Source of the DNA: Algoriphagus sp. CAU 1675
GTDB taxonomy: Bacteria; Bacteroidota; Bacteroidia; Cytophagales; Cyclobacteriaceae
Assembly: GCF_029222925.1 (NCBI RefSeq)
Contig: NZ_JARHUI010000002.1
Span: 186,001 to 250,000, forward strand
DNA length: 64,000 nucleotides
Direction: 5' to 3'
A program made the translations under genes and the position numbers. The notes beneath the pieces were generated by a model that was not told the origin of the DNA, searched no databases, and saw only the letters and a program-made list of their open reading frames with translations. Numbering within the stretch: position 1 is the first letter of the stretch; each line of letters opens with the position of its first letter. This document shows, one piece after another, positions 30,240-39,059 of the stretch.

Positions 30240-31385
30240 TCAAATTTTGGCTAAGGCATTTGCCAGGTCGTTTTTCAGATCCTCTGCATCCTCCACTCCT
30301 ACACTCAAGCGAATCAGGGAATCCACCAAGCCGACCTTCTCCCGCTCTTCCTTTGGAATACTTGCATGCGTCATCGTTGCAGGGTGACCACAAAGGGACT
30401 CCACTCCTCCAAGTGATTCCGCAAGTGAAAATAGATGGAAACTTTCCATGACTTTCTTGGCATCCTCCAATTTGTTGCCTACCAAGGTGAAGGAAATCAT
30501 CCCACCAAAATCTCTCATTTGTTGCTTGGCTATCTCATGGTTAGGATGATCTTCAAAGCCAGGCCAATAGACCTTTTCAACTTTGGGGTGGTTTTTTAAG
30601 TAGGCCGCAATGGTCTTACCGTTTTGAGAGTGACGCTCCATTCTCAAATGAAGGGTTTTGATTCCTCTCAATACCAAGAAACAATCCTGAGGTCCTGGAG
30701 TAGCTCCACAGGCATTTTGGATAAACGTTAATTGCTTAGCCAATTCATCATCATTGACAACCAAAGCTCCCATGACTACATCCGAGTGTCCTCCTAAGTA
30801 TTTTGTTACCGAATGCATCACGATATCTGCTCCAAAATCCAAAGGATTCTGGATATAGGGGGAAGCAAAAGTATTGTCCACTGCCAATAACAGCTTGTGA
30901 TCCTTTGCAACTTTTGCCATTGCCTTCAGATCAATAATGTTCATCATTGGATTGGTGGGGGTCTCAACCCAAATCATCTTTGTATTGGAATTGATATAAG
31001 GAACGACCGCTTCAGCATCCCCCATGGGAACAAAATGAAATTTGATTCCATACCGTTCGAATACTTTGGTAAAAAGGCGGTAAGTTCCTCCATACAAATC
31101 GTTGGTACTGATGATCTCATCGCCAGGATTGAAGAGTTTGATCACTGCATCAATCGCTCCCAAGCCGGAAGAAAAACAAATTCCGTGTTTCCCATTTTCT
31201 AAAGCAGCGAGATTTTCCTGCAAAGCCGTACGGGTAGGATTATGAGTACGGGAATACTCATACCCCTTATGTTCTCCGGGGGAACTCTGCACATACGTGG
31301 AAGTTTGGTAGATCGGTGTCATAATCGCACCCGTAGATGGGTCTGGAGCGACTCCGGCATGAATTGCTTTGGTACCGAATTTCAT
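30240..31385 (-). CDS. Cystathionine gamma-synthase / gamma-lyase family PLP enzyme
   Basis: The 381-residue enzyme of the Cys/Met metabolism family begins MKFGTKAIHAGVAPDPSTGA. It carries the PLP phosphate loop (GLGAIDAV preceded by CFSS), ETPTNP, AVDNTFASPY and the Schiff-base lysine in HSVTKYLGGHSD. The C-terminal SLGGVESL and HPATMTHAS are typical. The activity may be cystathionine gamma-synthase, gamma-lyase or methionine gamma-lyase; they are not separable by eye. An in-frame extension of 38 codons upstream was rejected because family N-termini start at MKFGT. It is transcribed alone. Confidence 0.92.
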   Translation of the reverse strand: MKFGTKAIHAGVAPDPSTGAIMTPIYQTSTYVQSSPGEHKGYEYSRTHNPTRTALQENLAALENGKHGICFSSGLGAIDAVIKLFNPGDEIISTNDLYGGTYRLFTKVFERYGIKFHFVPMGDAEAVVPYINSNTKMIWVETPTNPMMNIIDLKAMAKVAKDHKLLLAVDNTFASPYIQNPLDFGADIVMHSVTKYLGGHSDVVMGALVVNDDELAKQLTFIQNACGATPGPQDCFLVLRGIKTLHLRMERHSQNGKTIAAYLKNHPKVEKVYWPGFEDHPNHEIAKQQMRDFGGMISFTLVGNKLEDAKKVMESFHLFSLAESLGGVESLCGHPATMTHASIPKEEREKVGLVDSLIRLSVGVEDAEDLKNDLANALAKI

Positions 31386-31426
31386 GGTAGGTAATATTGG
31401 CTTTGTAGACTTTGTTAAAATTTTGT

Positions 31427-31451
31427 CAGAAAAGAACACATTTCTTTTCTG
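31427..31451. promoter_or_regulatory. Hairpin between the divergent PLP enzyme and VTT genes
   Basis: Perfect 10-bp arms CAGAAAAGAA and TTCTTTTCTG surround a CACAT loop, in the middle of a 116-base divergent spacer. A -7-like TATACTTG for the rightward gene lies just after it (31459-31466). Operator or 5' leader function is possible. Confidence 0.4.
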
Positions 31452-31501
31452 CCCTGCTATACTTGCAGTCCAATAACGAAAAATTATTGGGTCAGCCAAA
31501 T

Positions 31502-32197
31502 ATGAAAAAAAAGGGCAGTATTTTCAACTTCTTTCGTTCGTACTTTAGCACCCATCCCCTAGCGGTCCTAGGTTGGATATGGGTAACTTTTGTACCTGCC
31601 TTGGGAAGCATTTTACTGGTGAGCCAATACTCCTACTTCGAAGAACTCTCAATTAACTCAGTGGGGGATCATTTTGTGCTTATTCTCATCCTTGGAATTG
31701 TCATGGGTTTTGCACTTCTTCCAACGACCTTGACGGCAGTTTTTACAGGGTATTTGATGGGAGTAACGGGACTTGTGGATTTATTGATTGGTTATACCTT
31801 AGCGAATATCCTAGGTTATGGGTTGGGAATGAAATTCAATTCAGACTTTCTGGAATTGCTCTTTCTCCGTCAACCTCAACTTTCTGGAGAAATCGAAAAA
31901 CGTAAGAAAAATCCGGGGGAATTGATATTTTTTATACGGATCAGTCCATTGATCCCATTCGCAATCTCCAATTTCATTTTTGCCTCGCTCAAGGTTCCTT
32001 TAAAACAGGTACTCAAATTTGGAATACCCGGAATGCTTCCCAGGACCTTGATTGCTTTTGCCACCGGTATGCTGGCCAGCTCATTCCTAAGTGCACGGGA
32101 AGCCCTTCAGGAACCCTGGCAGATTCTTTTTTTACTTCTGCTTCTTTTATTGAGCTCCTGGGGTATTTACAGAAATTTAAAAATCAAAAAAGCCTAG
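31502..32197 (+). CDS. VTT-domain (TVP38/DedA-like) membrane protein
   Basis: The 231-residue membrane protein has about six hydrophobic segments. The core matches the VTT/SNARE-associated pattern: AVFTGYLMGVTGL, a conserved Arg in FIRISPLIPF, and GIPGMLPRTLIAFATGM. Relatives in the DedA/VTT group act as lipid scramblases or undecaprenyl-phosphate flippases; the substrate here is not known. The ATG at 31502 was chosen over an upstream frame with no hydrophobic start. It converges with porU and shares four bases. Confidence 0.85.
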   Translation: MKKKGSIFNFFRSYFSTHPLAVLGWIWVTFVPALGSILLVSQYSYFEELSINSVGDHFVLILILGIVMGFALLPTTLTAVFTGYLMGVTGLVDLLIGYTLANILGYGLGMKFNSDFLELLFLRQPQLSGEIEKRKKNPGELIFFIRISPLIPFAISNFIFASLKVPLKQVLKFGIPGMLPRTLIAFATGMLASSFLSAREALQEPWQILFLLLLLLLSSWGIYRNLKIKKA

Positions 32198-35100
32198 CGA
32201 AGCAGGTACATTTTGCCATACCCCTTCTTGAAAGCCTTATCCCCTGCCGACGGTCTTTGCTCCATAAACTGCCCATTTTGGCGCACTAATACCCGGTAAA
32301 TATATACTCCGTTGGCGAGTTGGTCTCCGTACTCATCCCGTCCATCCCAGGCATATTCTGTGATATTGTTACCGATCCGGATTGGCCCCAGTTCATTCTG
32401 AAGAATCTCTCGCACAACTTTACCCGTGACGGTCATGATCTGGATTTTAATCTCATCGGGAACATCCGTACCAGTCAGGGTGAAAACAAATCTCACACTG
32501 GAGCTGAATGGATTCGGATAAGGGTAAAAATTGGTGATCTGAGCCTCATTGATCACTTCGAATGTAACCTCGTAAGGATGCGCAGAATCTTCATTCTGAA
32601 CTCTCAAAGTATACATCCCGTCCTCCAGTGGTCCAGGCAAATAGGACACCTTGAAATCCACATTTTCAGCAGCTGGGCTCCATGTAAGGTTGGGGTCTGA
32701 GAAATTGATCCGTTTGAAAGTACAGGTTTCACAGTTTTGCTTTAGATAAAGCTCCAGTCCAACTGTATCCTGCTTGTAAAGAAATGCCTGATCGTTTTTC
32801 AAAAGAGCTGTAATCAATACGTTGGGAGAGACAATATCCCCATCCATAATGTATACCCCATCAAAATTCACATCCAACAAAGAAGTGGAATTGTCTCCCT
32901 CCACCATGAGGTGCTCACCCAAATCCATTTGGTTGTTTCTATAGGTCTGCTCTCTTTGAATCCTTGGATTAGCAAAGACTTCCAGTTCATTGGCTCCCGC
33001 CTTTCCCATTGAATTGAAATCAATTGAAAAATCAAAGGCTTCTCCTGCCTTTAGGGGAGGAAATTTCTTGCTGAAATTTTCCTCCTTCTTTGCTGGTACA
33101 TTGGTCAGGGTCCAATTCACCTGAATGGAATCCAGAAAATCATATTTGGAGATATTTTTGAACTGAAACTCCACACTTGTAGACTCTCCTTCACGGAGTT
33201 GTATGGGACCACCGGGGGATTTCAAGGTCAAAGCCCCCTCCGGCACTCCTGTGTAATTCACCTGCCATTTGTCCAAAAATGCAGGAGCTGTGGATTCTGG
33301 ATCTTCCATTGAAAAACGAAGACGTAGATAAGGATAGGTCTCGGGATTGATAAAAGAAAGGTCCAATTGCGTATCTGAGACTCCTTCAAAAATCACCTCT
33401 TCTTCTCCATTCTCTTTTACTCCAATGATGTCAAAACTGGTGTTTTCTTCTTCTATCCAAGGTCTGTCATTAACTTGCTGGAAGAAACGTTCCCAAGCAG
33501 AAGCAGGGCCAACCCTCGGAGTAAAAATCACTCCAGAAGTTAAATACCCTTCCAAATCTGTCTCAAATGAAAGGGTCTGTTCCCTAGATGGCAATTCAAA
33601 ATTAGGATTCCCCACGATTTCCAACGCTTCTCCAGGATACATCCCCTTTCTTCCATACAGAATATAGGGGTCCCCTGTTTTCAAAGCCCTGAGTGTTACC
33701 TCACTTGCACCAAATTCCTTTAGGGACTGGTAGGCAATATCCGGCCATGAATCGAAAGTCACATTGCCCACAGAGAAAATAACCACATAGTCTCCATCAG
33801 GCACATTGGCCACATAGTCCTGAAGCATGGTTTGGCCCGGAGTTGTAATCCATGAGTTTCTGATACTTTGGATCAACTGGGGAGGTCTACCACAAGACCT
33901 ACCATCCAGGATATCAAACCCGGGAACAGGGATGGCCAAATAGGGCTGAAGAGATTTTTGCTCAAAAGCTACCAAACCCAAAGAACCGTCCGGACAAAGC
34001 CGGCTGTTGGCATTATTCACATTATCAATAATCTGGGGAACTTGGTTGAGATAGAACTGGGTATTTCTAAAGGAAAGCGTATCCACCCCTGCTCCTACGG
34101 TAAACACTTCTATTCCCAAAGTCTTGTCTATATATTTCCAGGTTTTCCCTGTCTCATCCAATTCAATGTTTTCCAGATGATCTTCATTCAGTTGAGGGAT
34201 TGTTCTCTGTATCCATCCTTCTGGCCCATCAGAAATAAAAGAGAAGGAAGAAGTGGTCCAAGAATCAGTTTCCCCAGGCAACACATCCTGAAAACGCGTT
34301 CTCCAATAGTAGGTCACTGTATCATTTCCGGAAAGTAACTCTACCGGCCAATTCACCAAGCCTCTCGTAGCCAAGCGAACCTCTTTTCTGTAGGCAGATT
34401 TAAAATCCGCTGCGGTATCGAGTTGTATAATCAGAGTTCTATCTTCAAGAGCTTTTCCCGGTATCTGGGCTATCAGTTCAAGGTTTTTGTTTTGGACGAT
34501 TCCATATTCCAACGGAAATAAATTCAAAGGACCGCTAAGTGAAATAAATTGACTAAAACTGATCGAATTATTGGAATAAGTCATTTCCGCAACATTCCTT
34601 TCCGTATTGACTTCCAACGTGAAGGTATTTTCTCCAGCAGAGTTGATCCCAATATTAGGAACTGAGAATTCGATGGAATCCAAGCGGGCTACATAGGGGA
34701 TTTTAATTGGGTCATAGTTGATTTCTGTTCCATCCGGAAGTTTGCGACTTACCCTATAAGTGATGGAGTCCGTGTTTACTATGCCAATATTGCGAAGAGC
34801 AAAGGTCAGCTTTAGGCTATCTGAAAGTGCTGAAATGGGATCTTCATCAAAACTTCCCAGTGAGACTTCATTTGCATCCACTGAATAATCTGCTTTATTC
34901 GCAGGGAACATTCTCAACGCGGGATCGCCAAACAAAATCATCTGTTCCATATGGGAATAATTCAGTTCCCCATATCCATACCTTCTGATAAAATGTCGCT
35001 CCGCCTCCATCTTGACCTCCCCGATAGAACGGTAAATCACAGAACTGTCAGCAAATGCTTTGCTATAAAACGACTCGGAGTACCTTCTCAGATAGACGTC

Positions 35101-37215
35101 AACCCCTATTGAGGAGTTTGCAAGAATATTGGAAGCCCCTTTATCCGGAGTCATTACCCAGTCCTCTCCTTGGGTATAACCCGTTCCAAACGCACTTCCA
35201 TAATCACAACCATTAAACAGCATGACTGGGTATTTCCCCTTATTCTGATAATTGATGGTGGGATCTGAGGCAAATCCAATATCAATATCCAAGATCGTGG
35301 GAGCTCCGTGCCCAAAAAAAGTGACCAATGATCTTCCTTCATTCAAATCCCCCGTGATATCGATTACTTCTATCACATTATTGGACCGCTTTCGATAGGT
35401 AGTAACATTTCCTCCTAGATAGGGTCCTTCCGCGATGGTTTTGAATCCATTTAAAAAATTGAAAAAACGGTCCAACTCAGCTTCGGAAACACCTCCTCCC
35501 AAGTGAATCAACTCTTTTTGCCAAGGCTGAGAAATCCCCAATTGATCCTTTTCAATTGCCTTACCCAGATAATCAGCCAATTCTTGGGAATTTTTGGCAG
35601 GAATACGGCCAATGGCAATATCCGGAAGGTCGGGTAATGTTGGGTCTAAGTTTTGGACATAAATATTGTCCGAAAAAGGATAACCTCCCACGGGAACCAT
35701 TTCCTGAAAAGGAAATACGGAAGGATTTTTTCGGTAATAGTGATTTACTCCTCCGGACCTTACAGTGGTATAAATGGCTAACCCCCTTCCTGCCAATAGC
35801 ACGTGACTTGGCTTATGAATGGGATAATAGGCTCTTAAAAATTCAAAAAGCGCAAGCGGTGAATTTTCACCAAAGCCGAAATGATTGATCAATTCGTCCA
35901 TTCTAAAGGTCAGGGTATCAAAGCCACCACCCACTGCAGAAGCCCGGTGTTCAGCATAGGCTTTCATAGGGTTTTCAAAAGTGCTTGAAGGCTTTTCCAA
36001 CTCCCGATTTCCAACTAGTATAAAGTTGGCTTCCTGCCCCAAAAAATCCCTGAATTTCAAACGTTCCATCTTATTCACAGGGATCAGGTTCTGGTCTGAT
36101 TGCAACAGGACCTTACTAATACGATTCGGATCTGTTGCCAAAAAAGAAAGCCCTTGGGAATTGGAAGTCAGCTGTACTCTTTCAGGGTTGCTTGGATCAG
36201 CTATGTCATAGGCAATATAATTTCCTGTTGCACCCAAAATCCTGACTTGCTGATTACCGGATGGAAGAATCAATGTTTCCGACTGTAAATCTCCAGTTCC
36301 AATGATTTTTTGGTAGGTGATTTTCGCATAGGCAATGGCAATATTATCGGCAGACTCCGTACCTGCAGCGTTAACACCGATAGAAATAGAACCATCGCTG
36401 TTAAAATCCGACATTAACAAGGGAACCGACAAACGTGCACTGTTGAAACTGGTAAATTGATGCAAAAAGACCTCTCTTTGAGAGGAGGCCGTAGGTCCGG
36501 CCAAAATTCTTGTATTATGGATATTTGCCGATCTTCCGACCAAACCTATTTCTAGAACAGCTTCTCCTGAACTGGCCAAACTACCCAATTGATCAAATAG
36601 TATCTGCCTGGTTGCCCCCTTTGAAACTACCGGACTCATCCAGCCCTGCGCCAGATCGTACTTGGCAAGTCGAAATCCCAAAGCATAGGAAATCCCCAAG
36701 GAATATTGATCTGAAAAAACCTGTAAACGCTCGGAAGCATAGGTATTGGCCTGTGGCAGACTTGTTGATGGGGTAGGACGAACCTTCATCCTTTTCCCAT
36801 TTTGACCTGGAGAGACGGTCAGAAAAAAGGCAGTTGTATCTGAAAAGGTATTGTAGTATGGGTTTGGAACCATAATTTCCTGATACAACAAGGAATCCAA
36901 GCTTGCATCATTTCTCAGTCCGTAAAAATCGATGTAGTCATTCGGATCCATCTTGCCATCGCCTCCTCCAGCCACATAAATGGCTACCTCTTTTCCCCTA
37001 TGAAACAACTGAAGGTTGGCAGGATTGATTGAAGATGGATTCATCCCAGCCTGACTCATTGTTTCATAGGAAATTCTGTAAATCCCATCCTGGGCAGTTG
37101 GAATTTTATAATAGTTTTGATCAAAGGAATACCAAGTAGGCTGCTGAGCTGGCACAGTACCTATGAAACCCAACAGGGATAAAACGATGATTACTATTTT
37201 TTTCAATGGCTCCAT
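32194..37215 (-). CDS. porU: Type IX secretion system sortase PorU
   Basis: This is a 1673-residue protein with a signal peptide (IVIIVLSLLGFIGTVPAQ). The gingipain-like C25 peptidase core has the catalytic His near residue 634 (FFGHGAP) and Cys near residue 670 (LFNGCDYG). Long beta-sandwich domains follow. The last 95 residues form a T9SS sorting-type domain (YPYPNPFSSSVRF, TVTGKVVREI, WDGRDEYGDQLANGVYIYR). PorU removes the C-terminal signal of T9SS cargo and links it to anionic lipopolysaccharide at the cell surface, docked on PorV. The start lies 13 bases inside the 3' end of porV. Confidence 0.95.
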   Translation of the reverse strand: MEPLKKIVIIVLSLLGFIGTVPAQQPTWYSFDQNYYKIPTAQDGIYRISYETMSQAGMNPSSINPANLQLFHRGKEVAIYVAGGGDGKMDPNDYIDFYGLRNDASLDSLLYQEIMVPNPYYNTFSDTTAFFLTVSPGQNGKRMKVRPTPSTSLPQANTYASERLQVFSDQYSLGISYALGFRLAKYDLAQGWMSPVVSKGATRQILFDQLGSLASSGEAVLEIGLVGRSANIHNTRILAGPTASSQREVFLHQFTSFNSARLSVPLLMSDFNSDGSISIGVNAAGTESADNIAIAYAKITYQKIIGTGDLQSETLILPSGNQQVRILGATGNYIAYDIADPSNPERVQLTSNSQGLSFLATDPNRISKVLLQSDQNLIPVNKMERLKFRDFLGQEANFILVGNRELEKPSSTFENPMKAYAEHRASAVGGGFDTLTFRMDELINHFGFGENSPLALFEFLRAYYPIHKPSHVLLAGRGLAIYTTVRSGGVNHYYRKNPSVFPFQEMVPVGGYPFSDNIYVQNLDPTLPDLPDIAIGRIPAKNSQELADYLGKAIEKDQLGISQPWQKELIHLGGGVSEAELDRFFNFLNGFKTIAEGPYLGGNVTTYRKRSNNVIEVIDITGDLNEGRSLVTFFGHGAPTILDIDIGFASDPTINYQNKGKYPVMLFNGCDYGSAFGTGYTQGEDWVMTPDKGASNILANSSIGVDVYLRRYSESFYSKAFADSSVIYRSIGEVKMEAERHFIRRYGYGELNYSHMEQMILFGDPALRMFPANKADYSVDANEVSLGSFDEDPISALSDSLKLTFALRNIGIVNTDSITYRVSRKLPDGTEINYDPIKIPYVARLDSIEFSVPNIGINSAGENTFTLEVNTERNVAEMTYSNNSISFSQFISLSGPLNLFPLEYGIVQNKNLELIAQIPGKALEDRTLIIQLDTAADFKSAYRKEVRLATRGLVNWPVELLSGNDTVTYYWRTRFQDVLPGETDSWTTSSFSFISDGPEGWIQRTIPQLNEDHLENIELDETGKTWKYIDKTLGIEVFTVGAGVDTLSFRNTQFYLNQVPQIIDNVNNANSRLCPDGSLGLVAFEQKSLQPYLAIPVPGFDILDGRSCGRPPQLIQSIRNSWITTPGQTMLQDYVANVPDGDYVVIFSVGNVTFDSWPDIAYQSLKEFGASEVTLRALKTGDPYILYGRKGMYPGEALEIVGNPNFELPSREQTLSFETDLEGYLTSGVIFTPRVGPASAWERFFQQVNDRPWIEEENTSFDIIGVKENGEEEVIFEGVSDTQLDLSFINPETYPYLRLRFSMEDPESTAPAFLDKWQVNYTGVPEGALTLKSPGGPIQLREGESTSVEFQFKNISKYDFLDSIQVNWTLTNVPAKKEENFSKKFPPLKAGEAFDFSIDFNSMGKAGANELEVFANPRIQREQTYRNNQMDLGEHLMVEGDNSTSLLDVNFDGVYIMDGDIVSPNVLITALLKNDQAFLYKQDTVGLELYLKQNCETCTFKRINFSDPNLTWSPAAENVDFKVSYLPGPLEDGMYTLRVQNEDSAHPYEVTFEVINEAQITNFYPYPNPFSSSVRFVFTLTGTDVPDEIKIQIMTVTGKVVREILQNELGPIRIGNNITEYAWDGRDEYGDQLANGVYIYRVLVRQNGQFMEQRPSAGDKAFKKGYGKMYLLR

Positions 37216-38333
37216 CCTTTAAACTTTCTGAAATCCTCCTCCAATTTATCCAAGGAAAGTCTCACACTGAACACGTGGGAATAGGGCGTATCGGACACAT
37301 TCCCTATATCGGTAAGTGCATAATCGATCCTGAGTTTTTCATTGAGATATACCCCCAATCCCATACTGGGGGTAAAATTCAAACTTCGGTTTCCTTGAAA
37401 ATCCTTGATGTATTGAAAATTCCCCAAACCAGCCCGTAAAAAGGCCATTTTTTCAAATCCAGCTTCAACTCCAAACCTAGGATCGATGCTGAAAAATCCG
37501 GTGGATACTACCGTATTTCGATTGCCATCAAAGGTCATATCAAAATCCAACACCGTCAGTAGGCTAAAGCGCTCTCCCAAACTCCAGTCATAGGCAATGC
37601 TGGAAATTGCTCTTGGCAAGGTAAGTTCAAGGGAATTGACCGGTAATTCATTATTAGTCTGGGCATAAACCTCCCTAACCAGTTCCGCATCGTGGGACCA
37701 GGCATTGAAGGTAGTGGTGATATCCCGCAGCATCAGTCCCAAAGTCAGTCTGTCCTTGATGTACATCCCACCTACATCCAGACCAAAGCCCCAAGCCTGG
37801 GCGAATTTCCCCACGTTTCTATGGATCACCTTGGCATTGGCACCTACCTTGAACTGATCTGACATATCCCTTGCATAGCTGAGCAGCAAGGCATAATCAG
37901 CGGCATTGAAAAATTGTATGTTATTGTAATTCAATGCACCGTTGGCATCATACAAAAAGCGGGTATCGGGAATATCATCCACTCCGAAACGGATCAAGGA
38001 AACAGCAACCTGGCTTTCATTTTTTATGGGAGTTGAAAAGCCTAAATAGTCGTATTGGGCAATTCCCGCAAAATATTCAGCATGCATCAAGGAAGCATCA
38101 TAACGGTGCTTAATTCCCATTAGACCCGCAGGGTTCCAATAAGCCGCCGTGACATCTCGGGATGCTGCTACCTGGGCACCTCCCATAGCCAATGCTCTTG
38201 CACCAACTCCAATACTTAAAAATTCATTGGAATATTTGGGGGCCAAAGCTTGCGAAAATACAGGACTGGTCCAAAAGCCAAAGAGCACCAAAAGAAGACA
38301 GATCAGAGCTGGATTAAAAAGGTTTCTGTTCAC
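37203..38333 (-). CDS. porV: Type IX secretion system outer membrane protein PorV
   Basis: The outer membrane barrel of the FadL/PorV group shows LAPKYSNEFLSIGVGARALA, MGGAQVAASRDVTAAYWNPAGL and a final strand region with VFSVRLSLDKL. PorV carries folded cargo from the translocon to PorU. The frame also has an ATG at 38393, 20 codons further upstream. I prefer the GTG at 38333 because it gives a normal signal peptide (LICLLLVLFGFWTSPVFS) right after a short basic start. Together with porU it forms one unit. Start confidence is moderate, identity is high. Confidence 0.92.
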   Translation of the reverse strand: MNRNLFNPALICLLLVLFGFWTSPVFSQALAPKYSNEFLSIGVGARALAMGGAQVAASRDVTAAYWNPAGLMGIKHRYDASLMHAEYFAGIAQYDYLGFSTPIKNESQVAVSLIRFGVDDIPDTRFLYDANGALNYNNIQFFNAADYALLLSYARDMSDQFKVGANAKVIHRNVGKFAQAWGFGLDVGGMYIKDRLTLGLMLRDITTTFNAWSHDAELVREVYAQTNNELPVNSLELTLPRAISSIAYDWSLGERFSLLTVLDFDMTFDGNRNTVVSTGFFSIDPRFGVEAGFEKMAFLRAGLGNFQYIKDFQGNRSLNFTPSMGLGVYLNEKLRIDYALTDIGNVSDTPYSHVFSVRLSLDKLEEDFRKFKGWSH

Positions 38334-38413
38334 AAATTGAAAATAAGTCAAATTATTTAGCCAAACAGATTCTGGGAAAAAAAATCTCTTCATCTAGCTC
38401 AAGGATGTCCGCC

Positions 38414-38435
38414 TGCGTACAGTTTAATGTACGCA
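38414..38435 (-). promoter_or_regulatory. Perfect palindrome upstream of porV
   Basis: The arms TGCGTACA and TGTACGCA are separated by GTTTAA, 81 bases before the preferred porV start (21 bases before the alternative ATG). It could be an operator or a leader hairpin for the PorV-PorU unit. The rest of 38334-38543 holds no gene. Confidence 0.45.
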
Positions 38436-38543
38436 ATTTTAACATTCTGAGCTTCTTCAATGAACCCTGAATTTTTGAGAAAAAAAATATGACCAAATGG
38501 AAATTTTTCAAAAAAAAGCTCCAAAACACCTTAAAAAGCCATT

Positions 38544-38576
38544 TTTGAAAAATTCAAAAGTTAAAATCTAACTTTT
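38544..38576 (+). promoter_or_regulatory. Promoter with overlapping inverted repeat upstream of the PadR gene
   Basis: TTTG (38544-38547), a 21-base spacer and TAACTTTT (38569-38576, one mismatch to TAnnTTTG) form a promoter. The -7 box is the right arm of the perfect repeat AAAAGTTA-AAATC-TAACTTTT. This is an arrangement expected of an autoregulated repressor. Confidence 0.5.
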
Positions 38577-38687
38577 AACGCAAGGAATTAGGTAATACAA
38601 GGTAGCTTGGAAAAGATTGGTACTATTTTTCATCTAAAAGGAATGGGGATAGCAAATTCCCTATCCTTGGAATTTAACCACCACATC

Positions 38688-39017
38688 ATGAACATCGCAA
38701 ATACACAAATTCAAATGCGAAAGGGAATCCTGGAGTATTGTGTACTCCACATCATCTCGAGGGGGGAAGTTTATACATCAGACCTGATTGAAGAACTTAC
38801 CCAATCACAGATGATCGTAGTGGAAGGCACCCTCTACCCTTTGCTGAACAGGCTCAAAACAGCCGAACTGGTAGATTACAGATGGGTAGAATCCGAATCC
38901 GGACCTCCCAGAAAATACTACTCTATTACTGAGAAAGGAAAAACATTCCTCAGCACCTTGTCCGAAACCTGGGCTTCCCTGGTCAGTTCCGCCACCCAAA
39001 TCACCACAAAGAACTGA
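38688..39017 (+). CDS. PadR-family transcriptional regulator
   Basis: The 109-residue winged-helix protein starts MNIANTQIQMRKGILEYCVL. The recognition part is around TSDLIEELTQSQMIVVEGTLY and the wing contains SGPPRKYYSITEKGK. A longer frame upstream exists, but family members start at this ATG. It stands 42 bases before the double PspC protein gene, an arrangement repeated in many Bacteroidota, so it probably controls that gene and itself. Confidence 0.93.
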   Translation: MNIANTQIQMRKGILEYCVLHIISRGEVYTSDLIEELTQSQMIVVEGTLYPLLNRLKTAELVDYRWVESESGPPRKYYSITEKGKTFLSTLSETWASLVSSATQITTKN

Positions 39018-39059
39018 AATCACAAGAGGTCCAATTACCGATGAATAACTGACATACAC

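Noticed and set aside
31386-31501. SAM riboswitch upstream of the cystathionine gamma-synthase-like gene
   Set aside because: The leader is too short and shows none of the conserved cores; only a simple hairpin is present.
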